From: Pseudonocardia nematodicida
GTDB lineage: Bacteria; Actinomycetota; Actinomycetes; Mycobacteriales; Pseudonocardiaceae
Length of the DNA: 64,000 nt
Assembly (NCBI RefSeq): GCF_040105385.1
Contig: NZ_JBEDNQ010000018.1
Location: forward strand, 22,119-86,118
Direction: 5' to 3'
This document shows, piece by piece, positions 57,761 through 64,000 of this stretch. The notes below the pieces were generated by a model that made no database searches, was not told where the DNA came from, and was given only the letters and a program-made list of their open reading frames with translations. Made by a program: the position numbers and the translations under genes. Position 1 is the stretch's first letter. Each line of letters begins with the position of its first letter.

Positions 57761-59071
57761 ATGACCGACCCGGACATCACCGCGAACTGGTCGTTCGAGA
57801 CCAAGCAGGTGCACGCCGGCGCCGCGCCGGACCCGACCACCGGCGCCCGCGCCACGCCGATCTACCAGACCACGTCCTACGCCTTCCGCGACACCGAGCA
57901 CGCCGCGAACCTGTTCGGCCTCGCCGAGGTCGGCAACATCTACACCCGGATCATGAACCCGACCCAGGACGTGCTGGAGCAGCGTGTCGCCGCGCTCGAG
58001 GGCGGGATCGGCGCGGTCGCGTTCGCCTCCGGACAGGCCGCCCAGACCCTGGCGCTGCTCAACATCGCCGAGGCCGGATCGCACATCGTGTCGTCGGCGT
58101 CGCTCTACGGCGGCACCTACAACCTGTTCCACTACACGTTCCCGAAGCTGGGCATCGAGGTGTCGTTCGTCGACGACCCCGACGACCCGGCCCAGTGGCG
58201 GGCCGCGATCAGGGCGAACACCAAGGTCCTCTACGCCGAGACGCTGGGCAACCCGCGCGGCAACGTCCTCGACGTCGCCGCCGTCGCCTCGGTCGCGCAC
58301 GAGAGCGGGCTGCCGCTGATGGTGGACAACACCGTCCCGACGCCCTACCTGCTGCGCCCGATCGAGCACGGCGCCGACGTCGTCGTGCACTCGGCGACGA
58401 AGTTCCTCGGCGGGCACGGCACCACGATCGGCGGCGTCGTCGTCGACTCCGGGAACTTCGACTGGGGTGCCCAGGCCGAGCGCTACCCGGGACTGACCAC
58501 ACCGGACCCGAGCTACCACGGGCTGAACTACTGGGAGGCTCTCGGCCCGCAGTCGTACCTGATCAAGCTGCGGGTGCAGCTGCTGCGTGACCTGGGCCCG
58601 GCGATCTCGCCGCAGAACAGCTTCCTGCTGTTGCAGGGCATCGAGACGCTGTCGCTGCGCATCGAGCGGCACAACGAGAACGCCCGGGCGCTCGCGGAGT
58701 GGCTGGAGCAGCGCGACGAGGTGGAGCAGGTGCACTACGCCGGCCTGCCGTCGTCGCCGTGGCACGAGCTGCAGAAGAGGTACCTGCCGAAGGGCGGCGG
58801 CGCGATCGTGTCGTTCGAGCTGCGTGGCGGGGTCGAGGCGGGCAAGAAGTTCGTCGACGCGCTCGAGCTGCACAGCCACCTGGCCAACATCGGCGACGTG
58901 CGCAGCCTGGTGATCCACCCGGCGTCCACCACGCACAGCCAGCTCTCCGGCGACGAGCAGGCCTCCACCGGCGTGACGCCGGGCCTGGTCCGGCTCTCGG
59001 TGGGGCTGGAGGGGATCGAGGATCTCAAGGCCGACCTGGACGCCGGGTTCCGGGCGGCCAAGACCACCTGA
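57761..59071 (+). CDS. metY: O-acetylhomoserine sulfhydrylase (bifunctional OAH/OAS type)
   Basis: MetY makes homocysteine from O-acetylhomoserine and sulfide using PLP. The 436-residue enzyme has TKQVHAGAAPDPTTGARATPIYQTTSY at the N-terminus, EGGIGAVAFASGQAAQ, LMVDNTVPTPYLLRP, and the PLP lysine Lys214 in SATKFLGGHGTTIGG. RSLVIHPASTTHSQLSGDEQASTGVTPGLVRLSVGLE closes the fold. Length and motifs are canonical. It is preceded by AGGAG and by a leader peptide, and followed 13 bp later by metX, which supplies its substrate. Confidence 0.97.
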   Translation: MTDPDITANWSFETKQVHAGAAPDPTTGARATPIYQTTSYAFRDTEHAANLFGLAEVGNIYTRIMNPTQDVLEQRVAALEGGIGAVAFASGQAAQTLALLNIAEAGSHIVSSASLYGGTYNLFHYTFPKLGIEVSFVDDPDDPAQWRAAIRANTKVLYAETLGNPRGNVLDVAAVASVAHESGLPLMVDNTVPTPYLLRPIEHGADVVVHSATKFLGGHGTTIGGVVVDSGNFDWGAQAERYPGLTTPDPSYHGLNYWEALGPQSYLIKLRVQLLRDLGPAISPQNSFLLLQGIETLSLRIERHNENARALAEWLEQRDEVEQVHYAGLPSSPWHELQKRYLPKGGGAIVSFELRGGVEAGKKFVDALELHSHLANIGDVRSLVIHPASTTHSQLSGDEQASTGVTPGLVRLSVGLEGIEDLKADLDAGFRAAKTT

Positions 59072-59084
59072 TCCACTCTTGGTC

Positions 59085-60224
59085 GTGAGCGACGTTGCAC
59101 ACCCTCCCGCCAGCGGTGCCTGGCGGGAGGGGGACGACCCCGGCCGACGACGGTTCCTCGACCTGCCCTCCACCCTCAAACTGGAGGCGGGCGGCGAGCT
59201 GCCGGAGGTCCGGCTGTCCTACGAGACCTGGGGTGAGCTCGCCCCGGACGGCTCCAACGCCGTGCTGGTCCTGCACGCGCTCACCGGCGACACCCACCTC
59301 GAGGGCCCGGCCGGTCCCGGGCACCCGACGCCCGGCTGGTGGCCCGGCCTGATCACCCCGGGCGGGCCGCTGGACCCGGCGCGCTGGTTCGTCGTCGCCC
59401 CGAACGCGGTTGGCGGCTGCCAGGGCAGCACCGGCCCGGCATCGGCGGCGCCGGACGGCCGGCCGTGGGGGAGCAGGTTCCCGCTGGTCACCGCACGCGA
59501 CACGGTCGCCGCCGAGCAGCACCTCGCCGACGCGCTCGGCATCGACACGTTCGCCTGCGTGCTCGGCGGCTCGATGGGGTCGATGCGGTCCCTGGAGTGG
59601 GCGGTCACCGAGCCGGACCGGGTCCGGCGGCTGTTCCTGCTGGCCGGGCCCGCGGCGTCGTCGGCGGACCAGATCGGCTGGGCCGCGCCGCAGATCGAGG
59701 CGATCCGCGCCGACCCGCACTGGCACGGTGGCGACTACCACGACCTGGCCGAGGGGCCCTGGCGCGGGCTCGGGGTGGCCCGGCGGATCGCGCACCTGAG
59801 CTACCGGTCCGGCTACGAGCTGGCGACCCGGTTCGGCCGGTCCCCGCAGGACGGCGAGGACCCGTTCGACGGCGGCCGCTACGCCGTCGAGTCCTATCTG
59901 GACCACCATGCGGCCAAGCTGGTGCACCGGTTCGACGCGGCGTCCTACGTCCGGCTGACCCAGCTGATGAACCACCACGACGTCGGCCGGGAACGTGGCG
60001 GGACGGCCGCCGCGCTGGGCCGGGTCCGGGCCCGGACGACCGTCGCCGGCGTCACCTCCGACCGGCTCTACCCGCTCGCCCAGCAGCAGGAACTGGTCGA
60101 CGGGATCCCCGGCGTCGACCAGCTGACGGTCATCGACTCGCCCTACGGGCACGACGGGTTCCTGATCGAGACGCCCACGGTCGCGCGGCTGCTGGGAGAG
60201 CTGCTGGACGAGCCGGCGTCGTAG
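59085..60224 (+). CDS. metX: Homoserine O-acetyltransferase
   Basis: MetX acetylates homoserine with acetyl-CoA, feeding MetY. The 379-residue alpha/beta-hydrolase has LVLHALTGDTHLEGP, WWPGLITPGGPLD, nucleophile Ser163 in GGSMGSM, and late catalytic Asp (VTSDRLYPL) and His (SPYGHDGFLIE). GTG at 59085 is preferred to a TTG six bases earlier. It forms a two-gene methionine operon with metY. Confidence 0.95.
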   Translation: MSDVAHPPASGAWREGDDPGRRRFLDLPSTLKLEAGGELPEVRLSYETWGELAPDGSNAVLVLHALTGDTHLEGPAGPGHPTPGWWPGLITPGGPLDPARWFVVAPNAVGGCQGSTGPASAAPDGRPWGSRFPLVTARDTVAAEQHLADALGIDTFACVLGGSMGSMRSLEWAVTEPDRVRRLFLLAGPAASSADQIGWAAPQIEAIRADPHWHGGDYHDLAEGPWRGLGVARRIAHLSYRSGYELATRFGRSPQDGEDPFDGGRYAVESYLDHHAAKLVHRFDAASYVRLTQLMNHHDVGRERGGTAAALGRVRARTTVAGVTSDRLYPLAQQQELVDGIPGVDQLTVIDSPYGHDGFLIETPTVARLLGELLDEPAS

Positions 60225-60306
60225 CGGCGGTCGGTCCGCTCAGGCTCCTCACAGGTTCCGCTTCCTAGGGTTCACCCGATCGTGTACCCGTCGGTCGGAG
60301 CACAGC

Positions 60307-61638
60307 GTGGCGCGTCATCGAGCAGGGCTGGATCGTGCGGCGTGGAACCCGCCGCACACCTCGGCCGAGTCCGGCCGGAGCCCGATGTCACGGTCGTCGC
60401 GCGCGGAGCCGCGGCCGTTCGGGCCGTGGTCGGTCCCGCTGCAGCAGAACGCGGAGCCCGTCGCGCCGGGCCCGCAGCGGTTCGCCGCGCCGACCCCGGT
60501 GCCCGAGCAGCAGACCGGGCCGGTGTCGCGACCGGACGCGCCGCCGTCGCCGGTGGTGCCGGTTCCGGTGCAGCCGGGCCCGGCCCGCCCCGCCCCGGAG
60601 CCGCTGCGCCCGGCCGACCGGACCCGCGGCCGCGCCGACTGGGTCGACGCGGCGAAGGGGCTGTGCATCGCGCTCGTCGTCCTGCACCACGTGGTGATGT
60701 TCCTGGAGCCCAGGGGGCTGGTCCCGGCCCCGCTGGACCTGCTCAACACCGCGCTCGCGTCGCTGCGGATGCCGCTGTTCTTCCTCGCCTCCGGGCTGTT
60801 CCTCGCGGCCGTGCTGGGGCGGCCGTGGCGGACCCTGCTGCACCGCCGCGTCGCGCTGTTCGGCTGGCTCTACCTGATCTGGACGCTCGTGCAGTTCGTG
60901 CTGTTCGCCGTCCTGCCCGCCGGCACCGCCCCGGTGATCGCGACCCAGGACCTCACGAGCCTGCTGCTCAGCCCGGTCCTCCCGGCGCCGTCGATGTGGT
61001 TCCTGTACGCGCTCGCGGTGTTCTCGGTCGCGGCCCGCGCGCTGCGCCGGGCGCCCGCGTGGCTGCTGCTCGCCGTGACGTCGACCTCGAGCGCCCTGGT
61101 CGGCGCCGGGGTGCTCGAGGTCGGGTCGTTCGCCTGGGACTTCATGCTGCGCTACGCGGTGTTCTTCGTGCTCGGCTGGCACGGCCGCGCGCTGGTCGAG
61201 CGCCTGGCCGCCGCGACCTCGCCGTTGCGGGTGGTCGCCGCCGGGGTCCTCGCCGGCGCCGCGGCCGGGGGCGCGGTGCTGCTCGGGCTGCGGGAGATCC
61301 CCGGGGTGGCGTTCGTGCTGAACCTCGTCGCCGTCACGGCCGGGGTGCTGGTCGCCGCGGAGCTGGTGCGGTGGCGGGCCGGCCGGGTCGCGGTCCTGCT
61401 CGGTCGCCGCACGCTGCCGATCTACCTGTCGAACACCCTGGTCATCGGCGTCGTGACGGCGCTGCTGGCCGGGCTGCCGGCCGATCTGCCGGACGCCGTG
61501 GGGTACGGGACGGTCACGCTGGTGACCGCGGCCGCCGTCGTCGTCCCGATCGGGCTGCACCGCCTGCTGCGGGGCGCGCGCTGCCCGTGGCTCTACGACC
61601 TGCCCGGGCGGTGGGCGGTGCGGCCGGGCACCGGCTGA
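60307..61638 (+). CDS. Acyltransferase-3 family membrane protein
   Basis: The 443-residue protein has a ~110-residue Pro/Ala-rich cytoplasmic N-terminus and about ten membrane helices beginning at RADWVDAAKGLCIALVVLHHVVMFL. The Asp and His there fit the OafA/acyltransferase-3 signature. RMPLFFLASGLFLAAVLGRPWR and RRTLPIYLSNTLVIGVVTALL follow. Such proteins O-acylate cell-surface sugars or lipids. It starts with GTG, with TAGGGT about 40 bp upstream as a promoter candidate. It is not obviously linked to metX. Confidence 0.9.
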   Translation: MARHRAGLDRAAWNPPHTSAESGRSPMSRSSRAEPRPFGPWSVPLQQNAEPVAPGPQRFAAPTPVPEQQTGPVSRPDAPPSPVVPVPVQPGPARPAPEPLRPADRTRGRADWVDAAKGLCIALVVLHHVVMFLEPRGLVPAPLDLLNTALASLRMPLFFLASGLFLAAVLGRPWRTLLHRRVALFGWLYLIWTLVQFVLFAVLPAGTAPVIATQDLTSLLLSPVLPAPSMWFLYALAVFSVAARALRRAPAWLLLAVTSTSSALVGAGVLEVGSFAWDFMLRYAVFFVLGWHGRALVERLAAATSPLRVVAAGVLAGAAAGGAVLLGLREIPGVAFVLNLVAVTAGVLVAAELVRWRAGRVAVLLGRRTLPIYLSNTLVIGVVTALLAGLPADLPDAVGYGTVTLVTAAAVVVPIGLHRLLRGARCPWLYDLPGRWAVRPGTG

Positions 61639-61651
61639 ACGCCCGCTTCCG

Positions 61652-62074
61652 CTAACCGATCCGCTCGCCGTAGACCCGCTGCACGTGCATGGTCATCAGC
61701 ACCCGGCGGTCGCGGACCATGACCGCGCGGTACTCGTCCCAGTCCGGGTGCTCCCCGGCCGCGGAGCGGTAGTGGTCGACGAGAGCCTGCACCGCCGGGC
61801 CGTCCGGCGAGTCGTCCGGGCCGACCAGCTCGACCGGGCCCTCGGCGGTGGCCCAGGCGCGGCCGTCGTCGCTCTCCACGCTCAGCGCCGCCCGGGGGTC
61901 GCGGCGCAGGTTCGCGGTCTTCGCCCGGCCGTCGGTCATCGAGACCGCGATCGTGCCCGCGGCCCGGTCGTAGTGCGGCGTGACCGGCGACAGCTGCGGC
62001 ATCCCGCTGCGCTTGATCGTCGCCAGGACGCCCTGCTTCGCGGCCGCCAGGAGCTCGTGCTGTTCGTCACCCAT
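61652..62074 (-). CDS. PPOX-class F420-dependent oxidoreductase
   Basis: The 140-residue split-beta-barrel protein has LLAAAKQGVLATIKRSGMPQLSPVTPHYDRAAGTIAVSMTDGRAKTANLRRDPRAALSVE near the N-terminus and YRAVMVRDRRVLMTMHVQRVYG at the C-terminus. This is the pattern of F420-binding PPOX proteins of the Rv1155 type, common in actinomycetes. The substrate is unknown. It converges on the acyltransferase gene (13 bp) and is divergent from proS (90 bp). Confidence 0.9.
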   Translation of the reverse strand: MGDEQHELLAAAKQGVLATIKRSGMPQLSPVTPHYDRAAGTIAVSMTDGRAKTANLRRDPRAALSVESDDGRAWATAEGPVELVGPDDSPDGPAVQALVDHYRSAAGEHPDWDEYRAVMVRDRRVLMTMHVQRVYGERIG

Positions 62075-62151
62075 GTACGGCCAACGTGCCGCGCGGGACC
62101 GGCTGTTCCCGCGCGCGGAGAACCGGGATGAAGCGATCTCGCCGGCGTCGC

Positions 62152-62167
62152 TACCCTTCTGCGGGTG
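62152..62167 (+). promoter_or_regulatory. -10 element with leaderless proS start
   Basis: TACCCT at 62152-62157 lies seven bases before the GTG at 62165. Confidence 0.5.
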
Positions 62168-63907
62168 TTGACCCGGATGTCGTCGCTGTTCCTGCGCACC
62201 CTGCGTGAGGACCCGGCCGACGCGGAGGTGCCCAGCCACAAGCTGCTGGTCCGCGCCGGCTACGTCCGTCGCGTCGCCCCGGGCGTGTACTCCTGGCTCC
62301 CGCTCGGCCTGAAGGTGCTCCGTCGCGTCGAGGCCGTCGTCCGCGAGGAGATGGACGCCATGGGCGGCCAGGAGATCCTCTTCCCGGCGCTGCTGCCGCG
62401 CGAGCCCTACGAGGTGTCGAACCGCTGGACCGAGTACGGCCCGGCCGTGTTCCGGCTCAAGGACCGCAAGGGCGGCGACTACCTGCTCGGCCCGACCCAC
62501 GAGGAGCTGTTCACCCTCGCGGTGAAGGGCGAGTACTCGTCCTACAAGGACTTCCCGGTCGTGCTCTACCAGGTGCAGACCAAGTACCGCGACGAGGAGC
62601 GTCCGCGCGCGGGCATCCTGCGCGGCCGCGAGTTCGTCATGAAAGACTCCTACTCGTTCGACCTGACCGACGAGGGCCTGTCCGAGAGCTACCGGCGCCA
62701 CCGCGACGCCTACATCCGGATCTTCGACCGGCTCGCGCTGGACTACGTGATCGTGGCGGCGACGTCGGGCGCGATGGGCGGCTCGGCGTCCGAGGAGTTC
62801 CTCGCCGAGTGCGAGACCGGCGAGGACACCTTCGTCCGCGGCCCGGGTGGGTACGCGGCGAACGTCGAGGCCGTGACGACGCCCGCGCCCCCGCCCGTTC
62901 CGCTCGACGGGCTGCCCGCGGCGCAGGTGCACCACACGCCGGACACGCCGACCATCGAGACGCTGGTCGACTTCCTCAACGCCCACGGCACGCGCACCTT
63001 CACCGCGGCGGACACGCTCAAGAACGTCATGGTGAAGATCAAGCCGCCCGGGGCGACGGAGTGGGAGCTGCTCGGCGTCGGCGTGCCCGGCGACCGCGAG
63101 GTCGACATGAAGCGGCTCGAGGCGTCGTGCGAGCCGGCGCAGGTCGCGCTGCTCGAGGAGTCCGACTTCGCCCGCAACCCGTTCCTGACCAAGGGCTACA
63201 TCGGGCCCGGCTCGCTCGCCGCGAACGGCGTCCGGTTCCTGGTCGACCCGCGGATCGTCACCGGCACCGCATGGGTGACCGGCGCGGACAAGGTCGACCA
63301 CCACGTCGTCGACCTGGTGTGTGGGCGGGACTTCACCCCGGACGGCACGATCGAGGCGGCCGAGGTGCGCGCCGGGGACCCGTCGCCGGACGGGCAGGGC
63401 GTCCTGGAGGCCGCCCGCGGCATCGAGATCGGGCACATCTTCCAGCTCGGCCGCAAGTACGCCGACGCGTTCGGCCTGGACGCGCTGGGCCCGGACTCCA
63501 AGCCGATCCGGATCACCATGGGGTCCTACGGGGTCGGTGTGTCCCGGCTGGTCGCGGTGATCGCCGAGCAGAGCCACGACGAGAGCGGGCTCATCTGGCC
63601 CCGGTCGGTCTCGCCCTACGACGTGCACGTGGTCGTCGCCGGGAAGTCCGCCGAGCTGCTGGCCGGGGGCGAGGAGGTCGCCGCCGAGCTGGAGGCGGCG
63701 GGCCTGTCGGTGCTGCTCGACGACCGCAAAGCCAGCCCCGGGGTGAAGTTCGCCGACGCCGAGCTGGTCGGGATCCCGACCATCCTGGTCGTCGGGCGGG
63801 GCCTGGCCGAGGGGAAGCTGGAGCTGAAGGACCGCGCCACCGGCGAGCGGATCGAGATCCCCCGCGACGGCGTCGCCGCCCACGTCTCCGGCATCGTCCG
63901 CGCCTGA
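62165..63907 (+). CDS. proS: Prolyl-tRNA synthetase (bacterial type with editing domain)
   Basis: ProS charges tRNA-Pro. The 580-residue class II enzyme has motif 1 (GLKVLRRVEAVVREEMDAMGGQEILFPALLP), motif 2 (TKYRDEERPRAGILRGREFVMKDSYSFD), motif 3 (GSYGVGVSRLVAVIAEQ) and a C-terminal anticodon-binding domain. The INS editing domain lies between motifs 2 and 3 (about residues 230-400, with HTPDTPTIETLVDFLNAHGTRTFTAADTLKNVM). GTG, TTG and ATG (62177) are candidate starts; the GTG fits the leaderless promoter. Length matches mycobacterial ProS. Confidence 0.97.
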   Translation: MLTRMSSLFLRTLREDPADAEVPSHKLLVRAGYVRRVAPGVYSWLPLGLKVLRRVEAVVREEMDAMGGQEILFPALLPREPYEVSNRWTEYGPAVFRLKDRKGGDYLLGPTHEELFTLAVKGEYSSYKDFPVVLYQVQTKYRDEERPRAGILRGREFVMKDSYSFDLTDEGLSESYRRHRDAYIRIFDRLALDYVIVAATSGAMGGSASEEFLAECETGEDTFVRGPGGYAANVEAVTTPAPPPVPLDGLPAAQVHHTPDTPTIETLVDFLNAHGTRTFTAADTLKNVMVKIKPPGATEWELLGVGVPGDREVDMKRLEASCEPAQVALLEESDFARNPFLTKGYIGPGSLAANGVRFLVDPRIVTGTAWVTGADKVDHHVVDLVCGRDFTPDGTIEAAEVRAGDPSPDGQGVLEAARGIEIGHIFQLGRKYADAFGLDALGPDSKPIRITMGSYGVGVSRLVAVIAEQSHDESGLIWPRSVSPYDVHVVVAGKSAELLAGGEEVAAELEAAGLSVLLDDRKASPGVKFADAELVGIPTILVVGRGLAEGKLELKDRATGERIEIPRDGVAAHVSGIVRA

Positions 63908-63961
63908 CCCGCCCCACCCGCCCCCTCGCCCCACCCGCCCCACCCGCCCCACCCGCCCCAT
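63908..63961. repeat. 10-bp CCCGCCCCAC tandem repeats after proS
   Basis: About five imperfect copies of a CCCGCCCCAC unit follow the proS stop. The tract is pure C-rich on the plus strand and could stall polymerase. Confidence 0.75.
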
Positions 63962-63971
63962 CTGGAACCCC

Positions 63972-64000
63972 ACTCATGACGCTTTAGTTCGGCCATACCG
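63972..64000. repeat. 47-bp dispersed palindrome (family A), copy 3, cut by window edge
   Basis: ACTCATGACGCTTTAGTTCGG and the loop CCATACCG match the left arm and loop of copy 1; the right arm lies beyond the window. Confidence 0.8.

Overview
The window is very GC-rich, with dense, frequently overlapping genes, many GTG starts and TANNNT -10 boxes placed 6-7 nt before start codons. It encodes an actinobacterial mycothione reductase and the families DUF2469, DUF2631, DUF3054, DUF4081-GNAT and WhiG-type sigma. Gene order follows the trmD-rplS-lepB-rnhB ... rpsB-tsf-frr-cdsA-rlmN ... dxr-rseP-ispG-GNAT-PBP-map ... mtr ... proS block known from mycobacteria and other high-GC actinomycetes. This points to a chromosome segment of a Pseudonocardiaceae-like actinomycete, probably Pseudonocardia or a close relative. 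That assignment rests on gene content and recalled synteny, not on a search.

Layout. 1-5.6 kb: end of an mgtC-like gene, trmD, rplS, a signal peptidase I with a giant disordered N-terminus, rnhB and DUF2469. 5.7-10.9 kb: yraN, comM, dprA, xerC and a WhiG/FliA-type sigma gene, nearly all overlapping. 10.9-15.3 kb: a LytM-like exported protein, then rpsB, tsf, frr and cdsA, with pyrH absent from its usual place between tsf and frr. 15.3-19.9 kb: a methyltransferase, an ArsR/VOC pair with a sharp self-operator, a Rieske lipoprotein, membrane proteins and rlmN. 19.9-25.6 kb: a probable polyol/sugar ABC importer with a divergent LacI regulator. 25.5-30.1 kb: a DNA-repair neighbourhood (DUF559 nuclease-like protein, LigC-type ligase, Mug glycosylase, LigD-type polymerase) dotted with palindromic and tandem repeats. 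30.1-34.6 kb: DUF2631 and the isoprenoid genes dxr and ispG with the site-2 protease gene rseP. 34.6-41.2 kb: GNAT, FAD monooxygenase/MarR, a penicillin-binding transpeptidase, DUF3054, map and bcp. 41.3-47.5 kb: a six-gene lipid-modification operon (hydrolase, FAD amine-oxidase-like protein, DUF1365, two CFA-synthase-like methyltransferases, DUF1295). 47.9-52.9 kb: a PlsC-type acyltransferase, vapBC, mycothione reductase, an ElaA-like GNAT, an SCO6745-like protein and LapA. 53-57.5 kb: a DEAD-box helicase, a RIO kinase, a small export protein and YaaA. 57.5-64 kb: a cysteine-containing leader peptide followed by metY-metX, then an acyltransferase, a PPOX oxidoreductase and proS.

The most distinctive signals are: a family of about 64-bp palindromes whose terminal TGATC supplies the stop codons of at least three unrelated genes; a second 47-bp palindrome family; the lipid operon; the leaderless leader peptide ahead of metY; operators fused to leaderless start sites (arsR, vapB, marR); the very long arginine/proline/glycine-rich extension of LepB; and the missing pyrH. 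I saw no rRNA, tRNA, CRISPR array, prophage or transposase gene.
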